Positions 1-7,920 are shown, numbered from the stretch's first letter. The stretch is DNA of 24,048 nucleotides from CAIUPE01 sp046092445 (GCA_046092445.1 JBJTDR010000057.1:1-24048), one strand, 5' to 3'. Translations and numbers: made by a program. Notes: generated by a model not told the origin, from the sequence alone.

Positions 1-256
1 GGAGTACATTTTCCACGCCCTCCAGCATACGGCCTGTCATTGTACCGTGCTGACCACCCGAAATTTCAAGATTGTACTTTGGGCGCGGGATGTCCAGTTC
101 ATCGAAGAAGACTTTGGACATATTGTCATCGTAGTGTTGCCCTGTGTGAACCAATACCTCATCTATCTGGCCAGCGTGATTATCACGTATGACTCGGGAG
201 ACTGCGGCTGCTTTAATGAATTGCGGGCGTGCACCGACGACTGTGACGATCTTCAT
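1..256 (-). CDS. wecB: UDP-N-acetylglucosamine 2-epimerase (non-hydrolysing), N-terminal part, cut by window start
   Basis: The reverse complement from the ATG at 256 stays open to the window edge and gives about 85 residues. They begin MKIVTVVGARPQFIKAAAV, the hallmark N-terminus of the non-hydrolysing UDP-GlcNAc 2-epimerases. LVHTGQHYDDNMS, the second conserved block, follows at about residues 42-54. This cytoplasmic enzyme interconverts UDP-GlcNAc and UDP-ManNAc to supply ManNAc-type sugars for surface polysaccharide, which fits the glycosyltransferases next door. A purine-rich site (TAGGGA) lies about ten bases before the start. A four-codon mini-ORF (ATG GCG TTT CGA TGA) ends on the same ATGA as the epimerase start. 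The family is usually about 370 residues, so most of the gene lies outside. The family call is firm; the symbol is by homology (mnaA is a synonym). Confidence 0.93.
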   Translation of the reverse strand, partial: MKIVTVVGARPQFIKAAAVSRVIRDNHAGQIDEVLVHTGQHYDDNMSKVFFDELDIPRPKYNLEISGGQHGTMTGRMLEGVENVL

Positions 257-597
257 CGAAACGCCATCCCTAAGGCTCGGGTGATTGATGTCAAAGCACG
301 TCCCGTCAAATCAGTGATCATGGTTAAACTCTTGCGTCGGCGGGATTGCCGCTTATGTTTTTGAATTCAAATTATGTTTCAATCATGAAAAATTTATGAT
401 TTACTTCTATGACGTTTGGGCGATACCTGAAAGTGACCTCTACATATTCATGAAAGCGAAGTTACTATATTAAATTATATAATAATACGATCAAAATTGA
501 CAACAAAAATATTCATTCACGTGCACCTATCCCATTATCCTCCGGGATGCCGTTTGGGGGTACCTGTGGCTGGAGATGAAATAGAGGTAAAAACGCA
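257..597. other. Divergent intergenic region, AT-rich in its middle
   Basis: This stretch separates wecB (minus) from the glycosyltransferase-like gene (plus). I see no gene in it. About 370-520 is markedly AT-rich, with runs such as TATATTAAATTATATAATAA. A short inverted repeat, AATCAT (381-386) with ATGATT (396-401), lies near the wecB side. A TTGACA at 497-502 resembles a -35 box but has no convincing -10 at the right distance. Promoters for both genes must lie here, but I cannot place them. Confidence 0.5.
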
Positions 598-1899
598 ATG
601 TTCGACCGTTATTTTTACCTTTCCTTTTTGCGTCATCCGACAAGCGCGCACAAGCGTCTAGTTTATCGGAAAAAAAAGCGCGGAACCGACATTAGCAAGC
701 CGACCTCATTTTCGATAGAAAGAGTGAACCCTGCCGGTGTGTCGGTTGCGGCAAATGCCCGGGTCGGCGGGGCTAAAATTGGAACAATTGTTCATTCCGA
801 CCATCTCTCATTTCTTGAGTGCGATCATCTGATTGCTCAAAAGCTTCATATTTCGTTGACTGTTACCCCTCCCAGAGCAATAACTGAGGAGTTTTTCGAT
901 GTTTTGGAGTGCCTTTTGAGGCAATCTCCTCAGGCAAAAAATATATTTCTGGCCCTTCCTACAACTTACCGTCGGAATTTTGAAATCGACTGGAATAAGA
1001 CGCGACCGATTGTTCTTCGTAAAATCCAAGAGCGATTTGGTGACAGGATAACGGTTATTTCATGTGAGGACCAAGGCCCTGCAACCAAACTATTGGGCGT
1101 TATCGAGTATGCCGAAAGTCACGATCTATTCGACGAACAAGATCGTATCCTTGTGGTTGATGATGATATGCTTTATGGTCTGCAACTCACTCAACTTCAT
1201 GAACTTTGTCACAAGGTTTACCAATGCGATGTTGCAGCGATCAATCAGGATTTGGTCATTAAAGATTGGACACCGTTAAAGTTCCATCACTCAAATGCCG
1301 TTTTTGCCAATTTCGACGAATATAAAGTATTTGGTTGGCTCAGTTTTAGCATCCGAGTAGGCGCAACGCGAAATCTCGCAAAATTTTTTAATCAAATCGT
1401 TGCTTTAGTTCCAACAGCCCGATTTCATGATGATGCAATATTTTCGGCTTATCTCAGACATGAAGCTTTATATACGACACAGATTTTAACTAATCCCTTA
1501 GGGTCGGCATTACAAACAAATATTTCAGATGATGAAAGCCATGCACTCCGACTAAATAATTTATCAAATTCAAAAATTAGAAAACAAAGCGAAAAGCAGA
1601 TTGCAGAAGTTATTCTCAACGGGCAGATAAAGTATGAAATGCAACAACCAATATTTGAAAAAATTTCAAATTATTTTGAGTCTGTTCTCATGCATTCAGA
1701 AAACCCTCACATTTCGGTTGATGCTCATCGACTTTCATCCAAGAAGATACTTCTTACACTTAATCTGCTCAAAAACGACTTGGTGGGGACTCAAACCCAG
1801 TTATGTTTGAACACTGTTTCAAGCCGTATGGTTTTGCCCCTCAATCTTATTCAAAAGAAATTTACTGTCATGCTTTTGGTGGACGATGACATGTTTTAA
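598..1899 (+). CDS. Putative glycosyltransferase-like protein, family not assigned
   Basis: The 433-residue protein has no clear named family in my reading. The central part resembles nucleotide-sugar glycosyltransferases. It has CEDQGPATK at 156-164 (the GPATK pattern seen in bacterial glycosyltransferases of this shape), an acidic metal-type motif LVVDDD at 185-190, and FHDDA at 276-280, which could be the acceptor-side acidic pair. There is no signal peptide or membrane segment, so it is probably cytoplasmic. The basic N-terminus has a KKKR run at 25-28. The ATG at 598 follows GAGGT at a suitable distance. It is AT-rich compared with the GT25 gene downstream. The context (wecB upstream, GT25 downstream) supports a role in surface polysaccharide assembly; donor and acceptor are unknown. 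The extreme C-terminus repeats an LVDDDM motif. Confidence 0.72.
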   Translation: MFDRYFYLSFLRHPTSAHKRLVYRKKKRGTDISKPTSFSIERVNPAGVSVAANARVGGAKIGTIVHSDHLSFLECDHLIAQKLHISLTVTPPRAITEEFFDVLECLLRQSPQAKNIFLALPTTYRRNFEIDWNKTRPIVLRKIQERFGDRITVISCEDQGPATKLLGVIEYAESHDLFDEQDRILVVDDDMLYGLQLTQLHELCHKVYQCDVAAINQDLVIKDWTPLKFHHSNAVFANFDEYKVFGWLSFSIRVGATRNLAKFFNQIVALVPTARFHDDAIFSAYLRHEALYTTQILTNPLGSALQTNISDDESHALRLNNLSNSKIRKQSEKQIAEVILNGQIKYEMQQPIFEKISNYFESVLMHSENPHISVDAHRLSSKKILLTLNLLKNDLVGTQTQLCLNTVSSRMVLPLNLIQKKFTVMLLVDDDMF

Positions 1900-1983
1900 G
1901 TCTCTGAAAATGGGTTGATAGTCATGTCGGCTGTAGAAACCTAATTGATGATACAAGACGGATCAACTCTTTAACACCATCCC

Positions 1984-2688
1984 TCATCCCGCCCGCAGCA
2001 CATATCTCAGATCGAACAGGCTTTTTCTGATCTGGTAGAGCAGATTGTGTTTTCGTAAAGCCCGGCCGGCGTCCATGGCGTCGATGGTGGAGGCGCCCAG
2101 ACAATCGCGGGTGACGGGCGCGGGGGTGACGCCGAAGGTGACGAGGCCCACAGTCCACGGGCGGGCCAGATGTGCGTCAATCGCGAAGAGATGCGGTTTG
2201 AACAGCCCGAAGTTTGCAGCGCCACGAGCGCTCAGCAGCGACGCGCCCGTGCTTGTGGGAATGCGCGTATATCGCACAATCTCCCGCCCGCCGGGCAGCG
2301 CCGCAACAGGGTGGACGCGCCGCTTCGGGGCATTCGACAGGCGGACAATATCCCAACCCTCCGGCAGCGCAGGGATAAGCTCCGAGAGGAGAGCAGGCAA
2401 ATCCGGCGGCAGAAGAACGTCATCCTCGAGCACCAGAAGCGGCGGTGCTGCGGGGTTTGCGGCAAAGGTGCGGGCGATTTCGAGATGGCTGGCCCAGCAG
2501 CCGATTTCACCGAGCTTCAACGGCGAGTTCTTGAAAAGGCCGGGAAAGTGGCTGTTGGCCTCCGTGCCGAGAATACCGCGCTGCCGCGTGAACGGAATGC
2601 CGAGGTCATCAAGCTGCTGCGTCATCCAGAGAAGCCGATCTGGATCGCGATCAAGGTTGATAACAATTGTTCGAAATGGCAACGCCAA
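1984..2688 (-). CDS. Glycosyltransferase family 25 (LPS biosynthesis type)
   Basis: The protein of 234 residues matches the GT25 (LOS/LPS biosynthesis) pattern. It opens TIVINLDRDPDRL, the usual first strand. GEIGCWASHLEIAR at 60-73 corresponds to the conserved GEIGCxxSH segment. LVLEDDVLLPP at 85-95 carries the acidic motif. A later TSTGASLLS segment is also typical of the family. Such enzymes transfer sugars, often galactose, to lipooligosaccharide or related glycans at the cytoplasmic face. The likely start is TTG at 2688, with GGAG six bases upstream; a second TTG two codons in is possible. The gene is much richer in GC than its neighbour at 598-1899. That suggests the polysaccharide genes here have different histories, or that the genome is heterogeneous. 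Confidence 0.88.
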   Translation of the reverse strand: MALPFRTIVINLDRDPDRLLWMTQQLDDLGIPFTRQRGILGTEANSHFPGLFKNSPLKLGEIGCWASHLEIARTFAANPAAPPLLVLEDDVLLPPDLPALLSELIPALPEGWDIVRLSNAPKRRVHPVAALPGGREIVRYTRIPTSTGASLLSARGAANFGLFKPHLFAIDAHLARPWTVGLVTFGVTPAPVTRDCLGASTIDAMDAGRALRKHNLLYQIRKSLFDLRYVLRAG

Positions 2689-3118
2689 GGTTTGCTCCGA
2701 TTTTTATGGTATTTCAGTGTTAGCGGAACGTTCACACATTCTCAATCCCCTTCGCGGTCGACGTTGGAGTCTATGATTGTCAACGGTGAGAGATGTATGA
2801 CAGTTGGCCAAAGTGCGGTGGGTCTGCTGTGGTTGGTTTGACGGGAGTGACGACTGCGACTTGTGAAATCATCGTCCAGCAGCCGTTTCGTTATGTGATC
2901 TTCGTCGACTTGGTGCATGTGGCGATCATGGGGTAACATCCAGCAGAAGTTACAGATATGTTTCTCGATCCACGGCAGCCGTGAAGCATCTCATTGAGAC
3001 GAGCGACGGAAATGGCTGAGGATTTTCTCGATAAATCAACTGCCGTGGTGTACGTCTCGGGTCGCGCTTTATGTAAAACCGCGGCGACCAATCAATTTAT
3101 AGATTTGACTTATAAAAA
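2689..3118. other. Gene-free stretch between GT25 and tRNA-Ala
   Basis: I find no convincing gene in these 430 bases. Several open frames of 60-70 codons exist on both strands, but none has a recognisable product, a good ribosome site or a biased codon pattern. It holds the promoter side of the GT25 gene and the DNA just beyond the tRNA 3' end. The tRNA CCA is followed directly by a TTTTT run (3114-3118 on the complement), which may help end the tRNA transcript. Confidence 0.45.
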
Positions 3119-3194
3119 TGGTGGAGCTGAGCGGAATCGAACCGCTGGCCTCTTCATTGCGAACGAAGCGCTCTCCCAACTGAGCTACAGCCCC
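3119..3194 (-). tRNA. tRNA-Ala, anticodon CGC
   Basis: The reverse complement folds as a full 76-base tRNA with an encoded CCA end. The acceptor stem GGGGCTG/CAGCTCC pairs throughout and contains the G3-U70 wobble pair that marks alanine tRNAs. The anticodon stem CTTCG/TGAAG closes a seven-base loop TTCGCAA, which puts CGC (3159-3161 on the plus strand) at positions 34-36 to read GCG codons. The T arm has GGTTCGATTCC. The discriminator base is A. Everything needed for function is present. Confidence 0.97.
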
Positions 3195-3229
3195 TCTGCC
3201 GGATGAAATCCAGCGTTCAGAGGTCTTCC

Positions 3230-3257
3230 GGATAAGCGTTTTCTTACAAAAATGCAA
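3230..3257 (-). promoter_or_regulatory. Possible sigma-70 promoter for tRNA-Ala
   Basis: On the complement, TTGCAT (3257-3252) is followed after 16 bases by TTATCC (3235-3230). This lies about 35 bases before the first tRNA base at 3194. Distance and orientation fit, but the -10 match is poor and this is only a candidate. Confidence 0.3.
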
Positions 3258-3356
3258 GGATGAGCATTGCCGGAGCGTTTGGGTTCGCCTTTCGGGAGGA
3301 AAGGTTCTATAACATCTGGAGAAGCTAAGACGGCGCTTTCGAATAGGAACCAAACC

Positions 3357-3863
3357 ATGTCGATTTCACTCTATGATCTTTCCGTTCCAGTTTTCACCCA
3401 TTCACTTCAGGCACTTGATGCCGTGCTGACGAAGGGCGAGGCACATGCCGCAGCCAAGAAGATCGATCTCGGTGTATTTTTGACGGCGAGATTGGCCCCA
3501 GACATGTTCACCTTTACCCGTCAGGTGCAGCTCGCGACGGATTTTGCAAAGGGCGGTGCAGCGCGGATTGCCGGGGTGGACGTGCCGAAATATGAGGATG
3601 TCGAGGCAAGCTTTGCCGAGTTGCATGCGCGCATTGCCAAGTCCTTGGCCTTTATCGGGTCAATCCCGAAGGAAAGCTTCGTTGGTGCCGAGAATCGTGA
3701 CATTGTTGTACCAATGCGGCCTGAGCCGAAGACATTTAACGCGCTGGTTTATCTGCGTCATGGCGCAATTCCGAATTTCTACTTTCATGTGACGGCGGCC
3801 TACGCCATTTTGCGGCATAATGGCGTTGACCTCAGCAAGGGTGACTTCCTGGGGCACTATTGA
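3357..3863 (+). CDS. DUF1993 family protein
   Basis: The 168-residue protein matches the DUF1993 family (DinB-like four-helix-bundle proteins of unknown function). It opens MSISLYDLSVPVFTHSLQAL and later has LAPDMFTFTRQVQLATDFAKG, both typical of the family. It ends with the usual FYFHVTAAYAILRHNGV..LSKGDFLGH segment. It is cytoplasmic, with no signal peptide. I place the start at the ATG at 3357 because family similarity begins exactly there and an AGGA lies just upstream; the open frame extends 30 codons further up without similarity. It sits 51 bases before the PLP enzyme gene on the same strand, so the two may be co-transcribed. The biochemical role is unknown. Confidence 0.9.
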   Translation: MSISLYDLSVPVFTHSLQALDAVLTKGEAHAAAKKIDLGVFLTARLAPDMFTFTRQVQLATDFAKGGAARIAGVDVPKYEDVEASFAELHARIAKSLAFIGSIPKESFVGAENRDIVVPMRPEPKTFNALVYLRHGAIPNFYFHVTAAYAILRHNGVDLSKGDFLGHY

Positions 3864-3914
3864 TTTTTTCGACGGTTGAGCGCTCGGATGGGTGAATTGA
3901 AGGGGATTGGTTGA

Positions 3915-5090
3915 ATGGCACCTTCCGATCGAAAGCAGGCACGGTGGTCCAAACGAACCTTGTCGGCGCAGGCGATGGGCAAGACGGATCCGTTGATGGG
4001 CGGGATCGTCCCTTCAATTCATATCGCCACGACTTATATGCGAGATCCGGACAATCAATATAGTTCCGGCTTTGTCTATGGGCGGCCCGACAACCAGACC
4101 GTGCGCGAAGCCGAGGCGGTTATTGCAATGTGGGAAGAGGCCGAAGCGGCGCTTCTGTTTTCCTCCGGAATGGCGGCTGCGATTGCCGTTTTTATGGCCT
4201 TAAAGCCGGGCGACCATGTTCTGGCACCGCGGGTGATGTATTGGGCGCTCCGGAATTGGTTGCTGACGGATGCGCAACAGTGGGGGTTGCATGTCGAGCT
4301 CGTCGACATGGGTGATCTTGACGCGGTCAAGGCGGCCATCAAGCCGGGCAAGACTGCGCTTGTCTGGATTGAGACGCCCTCAAATCCGCTTTGGTCACTG
4401 ACTGATATTGCAGCTTTGTCAGATGTTTCCCATGCTGCAGGAGCAAGACTGGCGATTGATTCGACGGCGGCGACACCTGTTTTTACCCAGCCTTTGACTT
4501 TGGGTGCCGATCTTGTGATGCATGCGGCGACAAAGGCTCTGAATGGTCATTCGGACGTTGTGGCCGGAGCGTTGGCTACCGCAAAACAAGATGCTTTCTG
4601 GCACAAAATTGTCGCTCATCGGAAATCTTTCGGGGCAATTCTCGGACCTTTTGAAGCTTTCCTTCTGATTCGAGGCATGAGAACGCTCGACTTGCGGGTT
4701 CGAGCAGCGTCGGCCACCGCGTTGGATCTGGCGAAACGCTTTCAAAAACATCCTGACATTGCGGATGTTCTCTATCCAGGTTTGCTCTCGCATCCGGGGC
4801 ATCCCATTGCTGCGAGCCAGATGAAGGGCGGGTTCGGGCATATGTTATCAATCTGTGTACGTGGCGGCGAGGCTAGCGCCATCGCAACCGCCGCGGGCGT
4901 GACGCTGTGGAAGCGGGCAACATCGCTTGGCGGTGTTGAGAGCTTGATCGAGCATAGAGCTTCCATCGAAGGCGACGGGTCACCTTGTCCGACGGATTTA
5001 CTTCGATTGTCGGCAGGTATTGAGGACCCTGAAGATTTGTTTCAGGACCTCGATCAGGCTTTATGCCGCGCTCACGGGTCAGTCGGTTAA
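3915..5090 (+). CDS. Cystathionine beta-lyase family, PLP-dependent Cys/Met metabolism enzyme
   Basis: The 391-residue protein belongs to the Cys/Met-metabolism fold-type I PLP family. YGRPDNQT at 55-62 and SSGMAAA at 83-89 bind PLP phosphate in this family. ETPSNP at 153-158 is strictly conserved. The Schiff-base lysine is K207 in HAATKALNGHSD. LGGVESLIEHRAS near the end completes the active site. The family breaks or makes C-S bonds: cystathionine beta- or gamma-lyase, cystathionine gamma-synthase, or methionine gamma-lyase. I favour a cystathionine beta-lyase-like role in methionine metabolism, but the reaction cannot be settled from sequence, so no symbol is given. AAGGGG lies about ten bases before the ATG at 3915. 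Its last 12 bases overlap the end of the convergent host-attachment gene. Confidence 0.9.
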   Translation: MAPSDRKQARWSKRTLSAQAMGKTDPLMGGIVPSIHIATTYMRDPDNQYSSGFVYGRPDNQTVREAEAVIAMWEEAEAALLFSSGMAAAIAVFMALKPGDHVLAPRVMYWALRNWLLTDAQQWGLHVELVDMGDLDAVKAAIKPGKTALVWIETPSNPLWSLTDIAALSDVSHAAGARLAIDSTAATPVFTQPLTLGADLVMHAATKALNGHSDVVAGALATAKQDAFWHKIVAHRKSFGAILGPFEAFLLIRGMRTLDLRVRAASATALDLAKRFQKHPDIADVLYPGLLSHPGHPIAASQMKGGFGHMLSICVRGGEASAIATAAGVTLWKRATSLGGVESLIEHRASIEGDGSPCPTDLLRLSAGIEDPEDLFQDLDQALCRAHGSVG

Positions 5091-5543
5091 CCCTTGGCCT
5101 TGGGTCAATAGTCTGGCAATTTCTTTGACCGGATGTTTTGTAAGGTCGTGCGCAACCTCCGCCACAATATGGGATTGAAGATTAGACGGCATTGATTTTC
5201 TTAATTCGGCAAGTGTTTTGGGAGGTGCCACGATGATGAGTTTCTTGAGGTCTGTTTCAGTCTGAAGTTCCCCCAGAGCGGTGGTGACATCTCTGGCAAA
5301 ATCACGTTCCGCAAAAACGTGCCAATCAGTGTCTGCCATTGCAGCCCTGCGGTAACCCGCGCTTGAAAACGCCCGCCCAGGACGGTCGGTACCCTGTTCA
5401 CGCGTTGGCGGGTTTTTTTGGCTGAAAACATGTTCGACTTTGAAATCCGGTTGAGGAACGGTTCCCTCATTGACAAGAAGGAGCGCCTTGCTGCCATCGC
5501 CCACCAGAATATGGGTTCCCTTTGGTATGATCAGTCCTAGCAT
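5079..5543 (-). CDS. Host attachment family protein (baeRF-like)
   Basis: The 154-residue protein matches the family called 'protein required for attachment to host cells' (Host_attach). It opens with a beta strand followed by GTHILVGDGSKALLLVNEG. The family signature NPPTREQGTDRPGR lies at about 44-57, then DTDWHVFAERDFARDV, then LIIVAPPKTLAELRK, and it ends VAEVAHDLTKHPVKEI. The name comes from an early Agrobacterium attachment phenotype. The fold is related to archaeal-type release factor eRF1/baeRF domains, so a translation-linked role is possible. There is no signal peptide, which does not suit a surface adhesin. The ATG at 5543 follows AAGGA at good spacing. It lies 83 bases downstream of the DMT gene on the same strand, and its 3' end overlaps the PLP enzyme gene. 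Confidence 0.9.
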   Translation of the reverse strand: MLGLIIPKGTHILVGDGSKALLLVNEGTVPQPDFKVEHVFSQKNPPTREQGTDRPGRAFSSAGYRRAAMADTDWHVFAERDFARDVTTALGELQTETDLKKLIIVAPPKTLAELRKSMPSNLQSHIVAEVAHDLTKHPVKEIARLLTQGQGLTD

Positions 5544-5626
5544 TTATTCTTCCTTGGCAATGCTGCATCACGAGAATAACGCGTCAATTCTTCGAGAGTT
5601 GCGCGGCAATGCCGAGGTTCATTACG

Positions 5627-6517
5627 CTATTTTCGTGTGGCAAGTGCAACACCGGCGACGGTGAGGGCCATCCCGCCAATTTGAAACGCATCCAGCGTCT
5701 CGCCAAATATGAAATAGGCCTGAAGTGCGACTGCAGGCGGCACCAGATAAATGAGCGTTGCCGCTCGTGAGACAGCACCGTTCCGAATGAGAACGAGTAA
5801 AAGGCCGATTGCGCCGAGCGATAAAGCGAGGACTGACCAAGCCATTACGGAAAAGAGGGTAATCGACCAATCCATTCGCATGGGTTCAAGAAAATAAGCA
5901 GCTGGCAGGATGACGACAAAAGCACCACAATACTGCAGGGCTGTTATTGTTCTGAGGTCGCCCGCCGGAACAAAGCGCTTTTGATAGAATGTGCCAAGTG
6001 TCACCGACAGCATCGCAATCGAATTGATGATGATCGGGATGGCTGTCTCTGCAAAAGCGGAGCCTCCAAGCGCTGCAAATTTTGGGTGAAGGACAAATAT
6101 GATGCCCACAAAGCCGAACGCGATCCCGAGCCATTGTTGACGGGTGATAGTTTCACGAATGAGCACCGGAGCAAGGAGTGCAGTGAGTATGGGCTGCAGT
6201 GCCGCAATGAGGCCGGACAATCCGGATGCGAGCCCTGCGTGGATTGCCCACCAAACTCCACCGAGATAAATGGCATGAAGGAGAATGCCGGACATCATGG
6301 AGTGTAACCAATGATTGCGCCCTTTTGGCCACTGCGCACCGAACAGGAGCGAGACACCCACCATGCAAAGCCCCGCTAGAGCAAAGCGCAAAGAAAGAAA
6401 AGTAAGCGGGTCAGCATAAAAAACACCGAATTGAGCGGATATCCAACCTGTTGACCAGATAAGAACAAAGATAATGGGAGCAAAGCGGAGTAAAATTGAA
6501 GGTGCAGACGATTTCAC
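5627..6517 (-). CDS. DMT/EamA family transporter
   Basis: The protein has ten hydrophobic segments arranged as two EamA repeats, the layout of drug/metabolite (DMT) exporters such as RhtA, YdcZ and YedA relatives. The N-terminal segment FAPIIFVLIWSTGWISAQFG is the usual first helix with its WSTGW motif. LIYLVPPAVALQAYFIFGE is the typical ninth helix, and the protein ends in the tenth. It acts in the inner membrane and probably exports amino acids or metabolites; the substrate cannot be read. I choose the GTG at 6517 (296 residues) because AAAGG lies about eight bases upstream and it starts just before the first helix. An upstream in-frame TTG at 6556 would add 13 basic residues. It diverges from asd. 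Confidence 0.87.
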   Translation of the reverse strand: MKSSAPSILLRFAPIIFVLIWSTGWISAQFGVFYADPLTFLSLRFALAGLCMVGVSLLFGAQWPKGRNHWLHSMMSGILLHAIYLGGVWWAIHAGLASGLSGLIAALQPILTALLAPVLIRETITRQQWLGIAFGFVGIIFVLHPKFAALGGSAFAETAIPIIINSIAMLSVTLGTFYQKRFVPAGDLRTITALQYCGAFVVILPAAYFLEPMRMDWSITLFSVMAWSVLALSLGAIGLLLVLIRNGAVSRAATLIYLVPPAVALQAYFIFGETLDAFQIGGMALTVAGVALATRK

Positions 6518-6844
6518 AGAACAGACCTTTGCTGCCCGATGACGGGCGCGGCGCAAAAATGAAAAACGGGTTTGCTAATTCATGCTCTCCGTTGCACAAG
6601 GAGCATTGACATTCAACTGCGTTCCGTCTTTTTTAGGCTGATACTCAGTAATCACCGATTTAGGCACCTGATGCTCATCAGCGACATTAAAAAACCGAAG
6701 ATGAAACGGTCGCGCGTCAAACGCGCCACTACTCGTTGATTGTTTCCTCGGTCCGGTTACTCCCCCCGGCGGGGATGAGATAAACCGCTGAAGATGCGGG
6801 TGGATCAGGGGAGCGGGATCCAAAAGCCAGTCAGGATTATCGTT
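6518..6844. other. Divergent intergenic region between DMT gene and asd
   Basis: These 327 bases hold no gene I can defend. They contain two small perfect hairpins. One is GCCCG ATGA CGGGC, about 15 bases upstream of the chosen DMT start. The other is GCGCGT CAA ACGCGC at 6712-6726. A minus-strand open frame of 82 codons (6575-6823) has no recognisable product and no ribosome site. The region must carry promoters for both genes, but I cannot place boxes. AGGA sits eight bases before the asd start. Confidence 0.4.
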
Positions 6845-7882
6845 ATGGGGTTCAAGGTCGCAGTTGTCGGTGCCACAGGAAATGTTGGCCGTGAAATGCT
6901 TTCGATCCTTGCAGAACGAGCTTTTCCGGTTGATGAAGTGACAGTCTTGGCTTCGTCGCGGAGCCTCGGAACAGAGGTTTCTTTCGGGGACAAAACGCTA
7001 AAGGTCGCAAATCTCGAGCATCATGATTTTTCGAAAACCGATATCTGTCTCATGTCGGCAGGTTCGGGTGTGTCGAAGGACTGGTCGCCCCGTATCGGTT
7101 CCCAAGGATGCCTTGTTATCGATAATTCGTCATGCTGGCGTTATGATGAACGCGTGCCGTTGATTGTTCCCGAAGTGAATTCAGACGTACTGACGCGCTT
7201 CATGGCTGATCCGGGCCGACTGAACATCATTGCCAACCCGAATTGTTCAACTGCTCAACTGGTTGTAGCTTTGAAGCCCCTGCATGATCGGGCGGTGATC
7301 AAGCGTGTTGTCGTTGCGACTTATCAGTCCGTTTCAGGCGCGGGCAAGGATGCCATGGACGAGCTTTTCAATCAGTCACGCGCGATCTTTTCAGCTGGTG
7401 ACGTGAAGGTCGAGAAATTTTCGAAACGCATCGCCTTCAACGTCATTCCGCATATCGACGTGTTTCTCGATGATGGATACACCAAAGAAGAATGGAAAAT
7501 GCTTGTTGAGACCAAGAAGATTCTTGATCCAAAAATCAAGCTGACAGCAACATGCGTACGTGTACCCGTGTTTATTGCGCATTCTGAGGCTGTGAATGTT
7601 GAATTTGAAAAGCCGATAACGGCCGACGAGGCACGCGATATTCTTCGTGCTGCGCCCGGTTGTCTGGTTATCGATAAACGTGAATCGGGCGGCTATATTA
7701 CTCCGCATGAAGCGTCAGGTGAAGACGCAACCTATATTTCACGTATTCGTGAGGATTCGACTGTCGAGAACGGACTCTCTTTCTGGTGTGTTTCCGACAA
7801 TCTTCGTAAAGGTGCTGCATTGAATGCGGTTCAAATTGCCGAATCGCTGATCAATCGGAAAATTCTTAAACCTAGGACATGA
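6845..7882 (+). CDS. asd: Aspartate-semialdehyde dehydrogenase
   Basis: Asd reduces L-aspartyl-4-phosphate to aspartate semialdehyde with NADPH. It is the branch step to lysine/diaminopimelate, threonine and methionine, and so feeds peptidoglycan. The 345-residue protein shows the NADP loop VVGATGNVGREM at 7-18, SAGSGVSK at 71-78 and VIDNSSCWRY at 91-100. The catalytic cysteine is C134 in NPNCST, followed by TYQSVSGAGKDAMDEL and the later VPVFIAHSEAVNVEFE with the acid/base histidine. The N-terminus MGFKVAVVGATGNVGREML is the rhizobial form. The ATG at 6845 is preceded by AGGA at eight bases; the frame stays open 17 codons further up without similarity. It ends 25 bases before the convergent DUF1330 gene. 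Confidence 0.97.
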   Translation: MGFKVAVVGATGNVGREMLSILAERAFPVDEVTVLASSRSLGTEVSFGDKTLKVANLEHHDFSKTDICLMSAGSGVSKDWSPRIGSQGCLVIDNSSCWRYDERVPLIVPEVNSDVLTRFMADPGRLNIIANPNCSTAQLVVALKPLHDRAVIKRVVVATYQSVSGAGKDAMDELFNQSRAIFSAGDVKVEKFSKRIAFNVIPHIDVFLDDGYTKEEWKMLVETKKILDPKIKLTATCVRVPVFIAHSEAVNVEFEKPITADEARDILRAAPGCLVIDKRESGGYITPHEASGEDATYISRIREDSTVENGLSFWCVSDNLRKGAALNAVQIAESLINRKILKPRT

Positions 7883-7888
7883 GCGATA

Positions 7889-7920
7889 AGGCGTTGCCAT
7901 AGACTGGTCAGGCGACGCCT
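7889..7920. terminator. Possible bidirectional terminator hairpin between asd and DUF1330 gene
   Basis: AGGCGTTGCC (7889-7898) pairs with GGCGACGCCT (7911-7920) over ten base pairs, one of them G-U, around a 12-base loop. It starts seven bases after the asd stop. No T-run follows on either strand, so it may slow or protect rather than terminate. The right arm lies in the last codons of the DUF1330 gene. Confidence 0.45.

Noticed and set aside
47..364. Plus-strand open frame of 105 codons at the left edge
   Set aside because: It is antisense to the wecB N-terminus, which has unmistakable family motifs on the other strand.
497..525. TTGACA as a promoter for the 598 gene
   Set aside because: A perfect -35-like box, but there is no -10 hexamer at 15-19 bases, so I do not call it.
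2045..2841. Two long plus-strand open frames over the GT25 region
   Set aside because: They lie opposite a recognisable GT25 gene; long antisense frames are expected in GC-rich coding DNA.
6575..6823. Minus-strand open frame of 82 codons between the DMT gene and asd
   Set aside because: There is no ribosome site, no known domain, and it lies in a promoter region; it cannot be excluded but is not supported.
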